This document shows positions 52,159-61,760 of a stretch of 64,000 nt of DNA, in pieces (the first letter of the stretch is position 1; each line of letters opens with the position of its first letter). Under the pieces are notes generated by a model. The model was not told where the DNA came from and did no database searches. It saw nothing but the letters and a program-made list of their open reading frames with translations. The DNA is from JANOYJ01 sp963792485. GTDB taxonomy: Bacteria > Pseudomonadota > Alphaproteobacteria > Rhizobiales > Rhizobiaceae. The translations under genes and the position numbers were made by a program. The DNA lies in assembly GCA_963792485.1 (NCBI GenBank), contig CAWBWL010000014.1, positions 124,001-188,000 on the forward strand, in the 5' to 3' direction.

Positions 52159-53097
52159 CTACCACTCAAACGCCGGCCCGGTCTCGCGGCGGCCCACAAA
52201 GAACGCGTCTGCGATCAGACGCAGCGGCGCGTCGTGCACGTCGCTCTTTCCGGCTTTCAGAAGTTTGGCGAAATGCGCGTAGATCGCTTCATATTCCTGC
52301 GGCTTCTCATTGACTGCCTCGACCCCGTCAATATCCATGATGGCCCCGCCATTGCGCAGCTTGAGCGTCTGACCCTTTCCGGTGAGGATGGTGAAGGTCC
52401 ACACTTCCTCATCGCCTTCCAGCCAGTTGAAACCGGCGCTGAGCTCGGGGCCGCTCGTATCGCCCGTCTTGAACTTGATCTGAACGTCCACCGGCGTCTG
52501 GCGGTTCGCCGGATAGGTCAGCGTTGCACTGTCAACGAACACCGGCATGGGCATGATTTTGGTGAAGATCGACATTGCGTTGATGCCGGGATCGCAGACG
52601 CCGAAGCCGCCGGGCTCCCACACCCAATCCTGCCCCGGATGCCATTTGCGCACGTTCTCGCGCCAGTCGATACGCACCGAGCACACACCGTCTTTTGCAA
52701 TAATGTCCCGCGCACGGTCCACCGCCGCATTGTATTGCGAATGCCATGTGGCGAAGAGAACCTTGCCGCTGCGCTTGCCTTGGGCGACTAGGTCGTCGAG
52801 TTCAGAGATCGTCGCTGTGGGCGGCTTTTCCATCAGCACATGCTTGCCCGCATTCAACGCCTCGCGCACCAGCGCATGGCGCACGCCGGGGGGCGTGCAG
52901 ATGGAAACCGCGTCGATGCCGGGCATGGCGACATAAAGCTCGGCGGCGGTTTTGAAGCTCGGCGTTGACCCGACAGCGACGCCGCGCTGGCTGACGGTGG
53001 CAGCGAGTTCAAAGTCGCCGCTCTTTGCGATTACCGGCAGATGCTGGTCGGTTGAAATCTTGCCGATGCCAATGACGGCGACGCGATATTTTGCCAT
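52159..53097 (-). CDS. Gfo/Idh/MocA oxidoreductase (aldose 1-dehydrogenase-like)
   Basis: 312 residues. NAD(P) motif VIGIGKISTDQHLPVI and the EKP motif VLMEKPPTATI mark the Gfo/Idh fold. The segments VCDPGINAMSIFTKIMP and WHPGQDWVWEPGGFG agree with D-galactose/L-arabinose 1-dehydrogenases, which oxidise the sugar to its lactone. It may feed the arabonate-type dehydratase at 40365. It is divergent from the next Gfo/Idh gene with 111 bp between them, which should hold both promoters. Confidence 0.88.
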   Translation of the reverse strand: MAKYRVAVIGIGKISTDQHLPVIAKSGDFELAATVSQRGVAVGSTPSFKTAAELYVAMPGIDAVSICTPPGVRHALVREALNAGKHVLMEKPPTATISELDDLVAQGKRSGKVLFATWHSQYNAAVDRARDIIAKDGVCSVRIDWRENVRKWHPGQDWVWEPGGFGVCDPGINAMSIFTKIMPMPVFVDSATLTYPANRQTPVDVQIKFKTGDTSGPELSAGFNWLEGDEEVWTFTILTGKGQTLKLRNGGAIMDIDGVEAVNEKPQEYEAIYAHFAKLLKAGKSDVHDAPLRLIADAFFVGRRETGPAFEW

Positions 53098-53208
53098 TTA
53101 CACTCTCCTGAAATCGAAACGCATAAAGCCGGTTACCCATCGCATTGCCAAGCACATTTATCAAAGGTATCGAAACCTGGACGCAAACCCATTTCACGCG
53201 CAGGGCAC

Positions 53209-54273
53209 ATGATCATGGCGAAGAAACAGCAGAGACTTCTGGTGATTGGCACAGGCAATATGGCAAACGCCCATGCCCGCGCATTTTCCGAAGACAAACG
53301 CTGCAAGATCGTCGCCGCCATTGACGTGAGTAAGGACCGCCTGGCCGCGTTCGCCAAGACCTACGGCGTCAAGAATACGTTTGCGACGCTGGACGAAGCC
53401 ATCGCCTGGGGCGAGTTCGACGCGGCGGTGAATGTAACGCCTGACGCGGCCCATTTCCCGACCACCATGCAGCTTCTCGAAGCCAACAAGCATGTCTTCT
53501 GCGAAAAGCCGCTGGCCCTCAATGCCAGGGATGCCAAGAAAATGGTGAGCGCGGCTGAAAAGCGCGGCCTCATCAACATGGTCAATTTCACCTACCGAAA
53601 CGCCAGCGCCCTGCAGGAAGCGCGCCGCTTGGTGACTTCCGGCGCGCTCGGCACGATCCGCAATGTGATCGGCTCCTATCGCCAGAGCTGGCTGGTGCAG
53701 GATGCGTGGGGGGATTGGAAGAGCGAGGACACTTGGCTATGGCGCTTGTCGACTGCGCATGGGTCGAAAGGCGCGCTTGGCGATACCGGTGTCCATATCT
53801 TTGACTTTGCAGCCTACGCCACTGGTTCTACCTTCAAGCACGTCACCGGCGTTCTTACCACATTTGACAAGGCACCCGGCGGCAAAATCGGCAAGTACAC
53901 GCTTGATGCCAATGACAGCGCCTTGCTGCAGGGGATGATGGCAAACGGCGCGGCGGTTTCGCTGGTGATCACACGGTTCGCCACGGGACATATGAACGAC
54001 TCGCTGCTCGACATTCATGGCACGGAAGGCGGCTTGCGCATCTGGACGGACGGGCATGACAGCACGCTGCAAATCTGCCTGGGCAAGGATGTGAAGAAGG
54101 CCAAGTGGAGGAAGGCGAAACTTGAGCCGGTGCCGACCAATTATCAGCGCTTTGTCGACGCGCTGGTGTCAGGCCAAAACGGCATGCCGTCCTTTGCCGA
54201 CGGATGGCGCGCGCAGCAGGTGATTGACGCGTGTTTCGAGAGCAGCCAGACCGGTTCCGTCGTCAAGATTTAG
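53209..54273 (+). CDS. Gfo/Idh/MocA family oxidoreductase
   Basis: 354 residues. NAD(P) loop VIGTGNMANAHARAFSED, catalytic region HVFCEKPLALNARDAKK and the C-terminal half-barrel with GALGDTGVHIFDFAAYA. Substrate unknown; probably a sugar or cyclitol. Start ATG 53209 or 53215. It shares little sequence with the divergent neighbour, so they are not a recent duplication. Its stop overlaps the convergent nitronate monooxygenase stop by 4 bp. Confidence 0.88.
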   Translation: MIMAKKQQRLLVIGTGNMANAHARAFSEDKRCKIVAAIDVSKDRLAAFAKTYGVKNTFATLDEAIAWGEFDAAVNVTPDAAHFPTTMQLLEANKHVFCEKPLALNARDAKKMVSAAEKRGLINMVNFTYRNASALQEARRLVTSGALGTIRNVIGSYRQSWLVQDAWGDWKSEDTWLWRLSTAHGSKGALGDTGVHIFDFAAYATGSTFKHVTGVLTTFDKAPGGKIGKYTLDANDSALLQGMMANGAAVSLVITRFATGHMNDSLLDIHGTEGGLRIWTDGHDSTLQICLGKDVKKAKWRKAKLEPVPTNYQRFVDALVSGQNGMPSFADGWRAQQVIDACFESSQTGSVVKI

Positions 54274-55229
54274 GCACAAATCCGGGATTTGGCGGCGCGG
54301 TATTCTGCAGTGAGCCTGCCCACAAGTTCGCTGACCGGCACCACGGCTTTCACCGCGCCGACGCCTTGCCCCGCGCCCCAAATCTCTTTCCAGGCTTTGG
54401 GTCCGCTCACTGCTTTGTCAAAGTCCATCTTGCTCGGATCAGCGACGGGAATGTTTTCGGGGTCCATCCCGGCCTTGACGATTGATCCCTTCAGATAATT
54501 TCCGTGAATGCCGGTGAAGAAATTGGAATAGACAATGTCGGTTGCCGAGGAGTCCGCGATCATCTGCTTGTAGTCGTCAGCCGCCCGCGCCTCATGCGTG
54601 GCGATGAAGGGCGAGCCGATATAGGCAAGGTCAGCGCCCATGGCCTGCGCCGCGAGAATGGAGCCGCCGGTGGAAATCGCGCCGGACAACAGCACAGGGC
54701 CATCAAACCATTCCCGGATTTCCTGCACCAAGGCAAAAGGCGACAGTGTTCCGGCATGGCCGCCGGCACCTGCCGCAACTGCAATCAGCCCGTCCGCGCC
54801 TTTGCGGATGGCGGAATTGGCATGGCGGTTGTTGATGATGTCATGCAGCACGATGCCGCCATAAGAATGGATAGCCGCGTTCACTTCCGGCACCGCGCCG
54901 AGCGAGGAGATGACAATGGGGACCTTGTATTTCACGCACATCATCAAATCGTGCTCAAGGCGCGTGTTGGATTTGTGCACGATCTGATTGACTGCAAACG
55001 GCGCGGCAGGGCGTGCAGGGTTTTTGGCGTTGTGGTTCGCCAGTTCCTGGGTGATCTCGGAAAGCCATTCGTCCAGTTGCGCTTCCGGGCGGGCGTTGAG
55101 GGCCGGGAACGAGCCGATCACGCCTGCCTTGCACTGTGCCAGCACAAGCGGTGGATGCGAGATGATAAAGAGCGGCGCGGCTACGGCCGGAATTGTCAGG
55201 TTTTTGGACAGGATTTCCGGCAGACTCAT
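54270..55229 (-). CDS. Nitronate monooxygenase (2-nitropropane dioxygenase family)
   Basis: 319 residues. TIM-barrel FMN enzyme with the phosphate-binding GADGLIAVAAGAGGHAGTLS (His as catalytic base) and GPVLLSGAISTGGSILAAQA. It oxidises alkyl nitronates such as propionate-3-nitronate, a plant toxin; some family members instead act as enoyl reductases. Monocistronic. Confidence 0.9.
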   Translation of the reverse strand: MSLPEILSKNLTIPAVAAPLFIISHPPLVLAQCKAGVIGSFPALNARPEAQLDEWLSEITQELANHNAKNPARPAAPFAVNQIVHKSNTRLEHDLMMCVKYKVPIVISSLGAVPEVNAAIHSYGGIVLHDIINNRHANSAIRKGADGLIAVAAGAGGHAGTLSPFALVQEIREWFDGPVLLSGAISTGGSILAAQAMGADLAYIGSPFIATHEARAADDYKQMIADSSATDIVYSNFFTGIHGNYLKGSIVKAGMDPENIPVADPSKMDFDKAVSGPKAWKEIWGAGQGVGAVKAVVPVSELVGRLTAEYRAAKSRICA

Positions 55230-55455
55230 TCCAAACTCCCTTGCATTGCTTCCAAATCGATTAAATGACGCTTACGCAAACGTCAAAGTTTTTTGACTTT
55301 TTTTCAAGACGGCCTGTCTTTTTTGACTTAGCCTCCGGCGCGACCCTTCTGCAAAAGCTTTGCAGTATCAAATCCTTCCCCTATAGAAATTGCTCAAGGT
55401 CCGGGTCTTAAAGCGTGGCATTTGAGTAAGCGTTGAAACAAAGGGGCACTCTGTT

Positions 55456-57135
55456 TTGGATGCGATTGAAAAAGCAGTGCGCAACGCCCTCGAAAAGGGC
55501 GATGCGAGCGACAAAAACTACCGCCGCCGCGTTTACGTGTCGGCCCGTCATGCTTTGGAAAAATCCATGACCGGCAAGAAGCTGACGCAGGAGGCGGTGG
55601 ATGACCGCTTTTCCAAGCTCACCGAAATCGCCGCCATGATCGAGTCCGAGTTTACCGAAGCCGAAGGCGAGGTTCAGTATCCTGCGCCGGGCCGCCGCGC
55701 CTATGAGGCACCGCCGCCGCTGCTGGATACGGAAAATTCTGCCGGTGAACTGGAGAGTGGTGAACAGAACCCGGATATCGACGAGACATTTGCGCATTCC
55801 TCGGCGGAGGAGGCCTTCTTGGGCGGCCCGCGTGACTTTGACTCTGAAGACGGCGATATTTCTGTGTCCTTTGAGGATGAGGTCGCTTTGGAAGAGACTG
55901 CCCTGACCAAAACTACGCCTGAAAAGCCGTCAAAGCCGAAGAAGAAGCCGCGTTCAACCAAGAAGTCCACCAACAAAGCCGCCATTGCGGAAGCACCGTC
56001 TGTTGCAGACGTTGCCGTCGATAGCCCTGCCGCTGCCGATCTTTTTGAAGGCGAACGTCCGCATTGGGACGAGGTGTCGATTGAACCTGAGAGCACTGAG
56101 GAAAGCGAACTCAACAGGCGTTATGAGGCTCTGTTGACCGAGACCGTCGAGGAACCAAAGCCGGCGGACGAAGAGATCCGCGAGGATATCGCGCATCATG
56201 ATGAATACGCGTCCGGTGATCTTGCGAGGCTGGATGGCGCAGCGCCAGAGTCGGCTGACAGCCTGGGTGAAGCTGAGACGACGGTGGCCTCAAGCGGTGA
56301 AGCCTCTGAAAGCATTACAGAAAATCCAGTCGAATTGCTGCCCGCTGCAGCCGCCGACCAACTGGTTACCGACCGGCATATTGAAGTCAGGCAAGCAGAG
56401 CTTGCTCCCGCGTCCGGGTCCGTAATCGAAGCACCCGGCGTTCCTGCGGCGCGAAAGGGTCGCTATGACCGGGGGCTGGGCTTCTTGCTGATCCTGATCA
56501 CATGTCTTGCCGTGCTTGTCATGGGTCTGTGGTTTGCAATCACCAATGGCGCATTGAAACTGCGGGGCACTGGAGACATTGCCGAGACGACAGTCACGAT
56601 TGATCCGCAAGATGCTCCGGAACCTGAGAAACCGGCAGTATCTACTCAGACGCCAGCCGCCGCACAGGCCCCCGCAGCGGCGGCTGGCGACAATTGGCTT
56701 ATGATCTTCCGGCCCGAGAACCCCGGCGAGCTGGTCGTCGATCCAACCATCATAGCCAACGTTAAGGGCTCAGGTCCGCTGGCGCATTTGCGTGTTGAGC
56801 CAGCAAAGTCGAGCAGCGGCGAAGCGGCTGTGGTTTTCTCCATTGGCCAAGGCGTTCTTGAGCAAATTGCCGGAAAACGGGCGGTGTTTGACATTGTCGC
56901 TGCGGCGGATGACGGAAGCCCGACGCAGATTTCGGTGTTCTGCGATTTCGCGGGCCTTGGCGATTGTGGCCGCAAGCGCTTTCAAATCGATGCCGCCACC
57001 AGTGATAACCTGTTCCAGATCGAGTTTCCGTCCGGGAATCCAACAGGAAACGGCCAGATTGTACTGAACCCTGATGTTGACGGCAAAGGACGGGCCCTGG
57101 AAATCTATGCGATCAAGGTGCGTGTCGCGAATTAG
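55456..57135 (+). CDS. Membrane-anchored acidic protein with C-terminal beta domain
   Basis: 559 residues from a TTG start (AAGGGG 13 bp upstream; no in-frame ATG fits). N-terminal ~65 residues are helical and conserved-looking (AIEKAVRNALEKGDASDKNY), then ~260 residues are acidic and low complexity with a Lys/Pro patch (KPSKPKKKPRSTKKSTNK). One transmembrane helix at ~340-362 (GLGFLLILITCLAVLVMGLW) puts the last ~140 residues outside; they look like a beta-sandwich (LMIFRPENPGELVVDP, FEIDAATS-like FQIDAATSDNLFQIEFP). I do not recognise a characterised family. It stands next to the helicase gene but has a 49-bp gap. Confidence 0.78.
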   Translation: MDAIEKAVRNALEKGDASDKNYRRRVYVSARHALEKSMTGKKLTQEAVDDRFSKLTEIAAMIESEFTEAEGEVQYPAPGRRAYEAPPPLLDTENSAGELESGEQNPDIDETFAHSSAEEAFLGGPRDFDSEDGDISVSFEDEVALEETALTKTTPEKPSKPKKKPRSTKKSTNKAAIAEAPSVADVAVDSPAAADLFEGERPHWDEVSIEPESTEESELNRRYEALLTETVEEPKPADEEIREDIAHHDEYASGDLARLDGAAPESADSLGEAETTVASSGEASESITENPVELLPAAAADQLVTDRHIEVRQAELAPASGSVIEAPGVPAARKGRYDRGLGFLLILITCLAVLVMGLWFAITNGALKLRGTGDIAETTVTIDPQDAPEPEKPAVSTQTPAAAQAPAAAAGDNWLMIFRPENPGELVVDPTIIANVKGSGPLAHLRVEPAKSSSGEAAVVFSIGQGVLEQIAGKRAVFDIVAAADDGSPTQISVFCDFAGLGDCGRKRFQIDAATSDNLFQIEFPSGNPTGNGQIVLNPDVDGKGRALEIYAIKVRVAN

Positions 57136-57184
57136 TCCCCAATGGCGGCTTGGTTTCGGCACTCAGCAGCGCTAGCTTTCCCCG

Positions 57185-59721
57185 ATGTCATCCCCGTTGC
57201 CCGCTCGAGAAAATGCGCAAGCCGTCAACCCATTCCCGGAAGCCTATTCCGCTCCATTTCGCAATTGGTTCGAAAAGCGCGGCTGGGTGCCGCGACAGCA
57301 CCAGACTGAGCTTTTGGAACTCGCCCGGCTGGGTAAATCGGCGCTGCTGATCGCGCCGACCGGCGCGGGCAAAACCCTGGCGGGGTTTCTGCCAAGCCTG
57401 ACCGAACTTGCCGAACGGCGCAAAAGAAAGGCCGGCGAACGTCCTGCCGGAATTCATACCCTCTACATCTCGCCGCTTAAGGCGCTTGCGGTAGATATTG
57501 AGCGAAACTTAAAAAAGCCAGTCGAGGAGATGGGGCTAGCCATCACCATTGAGACCCGCACCGGAGACACGCCGGTTCACAAGCGCCAGCGCCAGAAGCT
57601 GAACCCGCCGGACATCCTTTTGACGACGCCTGAGCAATTGGCGCTTCTGATCGCGTCCAAAGACGCGGATGTCTTTTTCTCAGACCTGAAGACAGTCATT
57701 TTGGACGAGCTTCACTCACTGGTCACATCCAAGCGGGGCCACCTTCTGGCGCTCGGCGTCCAGCGGCTCAGAACCATTTGCCCGGCGCTCAAATCCATAG
57801 GCCTGTCCGCGACTGTTGCCGATCCGGACGCGCTGCGCCGCTGGCTGGTGGCGCAGGGCAGCGAAGCAAAAATGGCGGAGCTGGTTGAGGCGAGCGGCGG
57901 CGCAAAGCCTCACATCACCATTTTGAAAACCACCGAGCGCATTCCCTGGGCAGGGCATTCCTGCCGCCACGCCATTCCGGAAATTTACGAGGCGCTCGCC
58001 GCTCACAAGACAACGCTGTTGTTTGTCAATACCCGCAGCCAGGCTGAACTCCTGTTTCAGGAGCTTTGGCGGGTCAATGAAGACAATCTGCCCATCGCTC
58101 TGCACCATGGCTCACTTGATTTGTCGCAGCGCCGGCGGGTCGAGCAGGCGATGGCGGACAACAGTCTCCGGGCGGTCGTTGCGACATCGACGCTGGACAT
58201 GGGCATAGACTGGGGCGATGTGGACCTCGTCATTCATGTCGGCGCGCCGAAAGGCGCGAGCCGGCTGGCCCAGCGCATCGGCCGGGCCAACCACCGGATG
58301 GATGAGCCAAGCCGAGCCATACTGGTCCCCGCCAACCGCTTTGAAGTGCTCGAATGCCAAGCGGCGCTTGATGCCAATTATGTGGGCGCGCAGGACACCG
58401 CGCCGCTGCAGGACGGGGCGCTTGATGTGCTGGCGCAGCATGTGCTCGGCACGGCCTGCGCCAAGCCGTTCCGGGCAGACGCGCTTTATGCGGAAGTGCG
58501 CGGCGCCGAGCCGTATGCGCGGCTGTCGTCGCGGGACATTTGACAAGATCATCGATTTCGTCGCGACCGGCGGCTATGCGCTGCGCGCCTATGAGCGCTA
58601 TGCGCGCATCAAGCTCACCAAAGACGGCGAATGGCGGATCGCGCATCCAAGCGTTGCCCAGCAATACCGGCTGAACGTCGGCACGATCATTGAAGCGCCA
58701 TCCTTGAACGTGAGGCTTGTCAGGCAGGGCAAGGGCAATAGCGGCCGTGGCGGGCCGGTGCTTGGCAAGGTTGAAGAATACTTCCTTGAAATGCTCAGCT
58801 CCGGCGACACCTTTCTGTTTTCCGGCAAAGTGCTGCGTTTTGAAGGCATAAGGGAGAACGAATGCCTGGTTTCCAATGCCTACACGCTCGACCCGAAAAT
58901 CCCGAGCTATGCAGGCGGCAAGTTTCCGCTGACGACGTATCTGGCCGAAAGCGTCCGCCAGCTTCTGGCGCATCCTGAGGAATGGTCCAGGCTTCCCGAG
59001 CAAGTGGGCGACTGGCTGCGCTTGCAGCAGGACTTTTCAAGACTGCCGAAGCCCGGCGAGCTGCTCTTGGAGACGTTCCCGGAAGGCTCGCGCTTTTATA
59101 TGGTGATCTACCCGTTCGAGGGGCGGCTCGCACACCAGACGCTTGGCATGCTCCTGACCCGCCGTCTCGAGCGGTTTGGCGCGCAGCCGCTTGGATTTGT
59201 CGCCACTGACTATTCTCTCAGCGTCTGGGGTCTGAAGGATTTTGCAGCGTTGGCCCGGCAGGGCAAACTCGACTTCGGCAAACTCTTCGATGAGGACATG
59301 CTGGGCGATGATCTTGATGTCTGGCTGTCGGAGAGTTTCCTCATGAAGCGCACCTTCCGCAATTGCGCCCTGATCTCCGGCCTCATTGAAAAGCGCCATC
59401 CGGGAAAGGAAAAGTCCGGACGGCAAATGACCGTCTCTGCCGATCTTATCTACGATGTGCTGCGCGCGCACGAGCCTGACCACATACTTTTGCAGGCCAC
59501 TTGGTCAGATGCCGCCACAACCCTTCTCGACATCAAGCGATTGGGCGATATGTTGAGGCGCATTCGCAATCGAATCAGCTCATCAGGAACTAGACCGGAT
59601 TTCACCGCTCGCCGTTCCGATCATGATGGAAATCGGGCGCGAGCGCATCATGGGCTCGGCCGATGAGGCGCTGCTCATGGAAGCTGCAAATGAATATGCC
59701 GGAGCACCACCCGCAAATTGA
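57185..59721 (+). pseudogene. Ligase-associated DEXH-box helicase (Lhr-core), two frameshifts
   Basis: Joined, the product is about 844 residues, normal for the ligase-associated DEXH helicase family. Frame 1 (from ATG 57185) has Walker A APTGAGKTLAGF, DELHSLV (DEXH) and the helicase C core to motif VI (QRIGRANHRMDEPSR), then an extra base near 58530-58538 (CGCGGGACATTTG) shifts it. Frame 2 starts again as TFDKIIDFVATGGYAL and holds the winged-helix and beta-barrel Lhr-core parts up to RRIRNRIS. A second extra base near 59577-59583 (AGCTCATCAGG) shifts it to HQELDRISPLAVPIMMEIG, ending at TGA 59719-59721. Lhr-core is a 3'-to-5' DNA helicase. Its stop overlaps pdeM, with which it is co-transcribed. 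Confidence 0.9.
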
Positions 59722-60437
59722 CCGCGCTCGCACGCATGAAAAACCCGGACTATGAAACCGTCAGCCTGCGCACCGAGGTGTGCGGCGTCGAAATTATGCT
59801 CGATCTGTCAGGCGCGATGTTCATACCGGACGGCGAGATTCTGGTTGTCTCCGATCTGCACTTTGAGAAGGCCTCGTCCTACGGCCGCAGCCGCCAATTC
59901 CTGCCTCCCTATGACACCAAGGTGACACTCGCGGCGCTCGAAGCCGCAGTGCGCGATTATGCACCGAAGACGGTCATCTGCCTCGGGGACAGCTTCCATG
60001 ACCCGTTTTGCGCCGAGCGCCTTCAGCCCGCCGATATAGAACGCTTTGCATCAATGGCGAAGGAATGCAGCTGGGTCTGGGTCGAAGGCAATCACGATCC
60101 GGAAATTCCGCACATGCTTGACGGCGACAGGGTGAGGGAACTTTGCATTGGCCCGCTGACACTGCGCCATCTGCCGCAGAAAGGCGCGGCAGGCGAAGGC
60201 GAGATTGCCGGTCACCTTCATCCAGCAGGGCGCATTTTCCGGCGGGGCAGGTCAGTGCGGCGCGCCTGTTTCGCGACGGACGGCAAACGGCTGATCATGC
60301 CCGCCTTCGGCGCGCTGACCGGCGGGCTGAGCCTGTCACATGCGGCATTCGAGGGATTGTTTGATCGTCAGGCCCTGACTGCGTTCATGTTGGGCGCCGA
60401 TCAGATTCACGCTGTGCACGCGGACGGCCTAAGCTGA
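59718..60437 (+). CDS. pdeM: Ligase-associated DNA endonuclease/phosphoesterase PdeM
   Basis: 239 residues from TTG 59718, which overlaps the helicase stop; ATG 59736 is an alternative. Metal-binding motifs are VSDLHFEKASSYG, LGDSFHD, VEGNHDPEIP and GHLHPAGR. This is the MPE-fold Mn-dependent nuclease of the Lhr-core/ligase/exonuclease cluster. The other two partners are at 46977-49606. Confidence 0.93.
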   Translation: MTALARMKNPDYETVSLRTEVCGVEIMLDLSGAMFIPDGEILVVSDLHFEKASSYGRSRQFLPPYDTKVTLAALEAAVRDYAPKTVICLGDSFHDPFCAERLQPADIERFASMAKECSWVWVEGNHDPEIPHMLDGDRVRELCIGPLTLRHLPQKGAAGEGEIAGHLHPAGRIFRRGRSVRRACFATDGKRLIMPAFGALTGGLSLSHAAFEGLFDRQALTAFMLGADQIHAVHADGLS

Positions 60438-60492
60438 CATTCGGTTTGCCGCATCGTGTAAAGAAAACCGCGCGCGCTTTTTGCCAGATGCT

Positions 60493-60948
60493 TTAGCCAT
60501 GCGCGATGATCGAGACGAGCAGCGCGCCGACGACCAGCACGGTGATACGCATTCTGAGTTCGCCATACCAGGCAGGCACTTCGCCATTCTGCGCGGCAAT
60601 CACATCCCATGCGCCTTGCGCGGCAAAAGTCATGGCCAAGATCGCCAGAGCAAGAACGGGTGGCAAGAATACCGTCATCCACGCCAATAGGGAAGGGATG
60701 ACGCTGAGCAGGAACACCCGCGGCGCCTTGTCGCTCAAAAACGCGCCGCCCCACCTGATGCCAGCAACGAATGACAGAATGGCAATGGCGTATCCGCGCA
60801 AGGCTGTGAGCGCGCTGTCCCATCCGGCAGCGCCCGGCGCGCTCCACAAGAGCCAGACCGCCAAAATCGCAAACGGCGCAAACCCCGCATAGCTCAGCCG
60901 CTTTGCCATGCGCTCTTTCGCAACAAGATGCGGATCATCAAACAGCAC
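60493..60948 (-). CDS. DUF3429 membrane protein
   Basis: 151 residues with about five hydrophobic helices (LSYAGFAPFAILAVWLLW, GYAIAILSFVAGIRWGGAF, FLPPVLALAILAMTFA). The LSYAGFAPF and AGIRWGGAF phrases are the DUF3429 pattern. Function unknown. It converges on pdeM with a 55-bp gap. Confidence 0.85.
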   Translation of the reverse strand: MLFDDPHLVAKERMAKRLSYAGFAPFAILAVWLLWSAPGAAGWDSALTALRGYAIAILSFVAGIRWGGAFLSDKAPRVFLLSVIPSLLAWMTVFLPPVLALAILAMTFAAQGAWDVIAAQNGEVPAWYGELRMRITVLVVGALLVSIIAHG

Positions 60949-60962
60949 GTGTTAACACCCCG

Positions 60963-61760
60963 TCAGTCCCGCTTGAACGCAATGCGCCCGAGCCAGCCAA
61001 TGACCATCGCAAGAGATACTGAAAACAGGCCGTAGAAGATAGACTGCTCATGCGCGGCCCGGAACACCTGCTGCTCAAAACCCGATTTGATGATTTGCAT
61101 ACTTGTTGAGCTTTCTTTCAGGAATGAACCATTGCGGAACAAGAACGCCCGCGCGCGGTGAATGCCGACCGGCACATCCGCCGGAAGCGCCAGTGTCGCG
61201 CGGAAAAGGTTTGTCGAGATGAACTCCACCCCGCCAGGCCGCTCATTAAACAGGCCCTGGCGGGTTTTCACATCCTTCAGCGCTTCGGCAAAAGGCTCAA
61301 GCGTCGGCCGCTGCTGGCCGAATTTGGGCTTGAGGATCATGCCGTCCGTGCCAAGCGACAGCGAGGCATAGGTCTTGGCGTCGGTTATGTCCTGCATCTG
61401 CCGTGTCGAGGCCAAAGAGTAGGAGGAAGGCGTGTCGGTAAAGACTTCCGAAACGCGGTTGATCCAGATACCGAGAAACCGTGACTTCTTGCGCACAACC
61501 ACATCCTTCGGCGGCCCTTCAAGCACGACGACAACATCATAGCGGCCCTGGCGCTGGATGAGCGGGTCCACTCTGTCGACCGCGCCAAACACGGTCAGGT
61601 TCGCGCCTTCAAAGCCTGCGTGAATGGCGATTGTATCAGTCGAAAGCCCGATCTGGATTGTCTCGGGATTGACCGCTGCCGGAAGTGGCGGCTCTTGCGC
61701 GGCGGCGGAGGTGCTGTATGCCGCCACGAGGAAGAGCGCGTATGCAAGCCATTTGCCCAT
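60963..61760 (-). CDS. TIGR02186-family membrane-anchored protein
   Basis: 265 residues. A signal sequence (LAYALFLVAAYSTSAAAQE) and a C-terminal transmembrane helix (FYGLFSVSLAMVIGWLGRIA) leave ~215 residues in the periplasm. The IQIGLSTDTIAIHAGFEGAN opening and VVLEGPPKDVVVRKK phrase are those of TIGR02186, a family of unknown role regularly found next to a TauE/SafE exporter. Its ATG shares one base with the exporter stop, so they act together. Confidence 0.87.
   Translation of the reverse strand: MGKWLAYALFLVAAYSTSAAAQEPPLPAAVNPETIQIGLSTDTIAIHAGFEGANLTVFGAVDRVDPLIQRQGRYDVVVVLEGPPKDVVVRKKSRFLGIWINRVSEVFTDTPSSYSLASTRQMQDITDAKTYASLSLGTDGMILKPKFGQQRPTLEPFAEALKDVKTRQGLFNERPGGVEFISTNLFRATLALPADVPVGIHRARAFLFRNGSFLKESSTSMQIIKSGFEQQVFRAAHEQSIFYGLFSVSLAMVIGWLGRIAFKRD

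Noticed and set aside
60461..60483. Bidirectional terminator between pdeM and the DUF3429 gene
   Set aside because: The AAAA-CCGCGCGCGC-TTTTT stretch has only a self-complementary CG core with no real loop, so I cannot support a stable hairpin.
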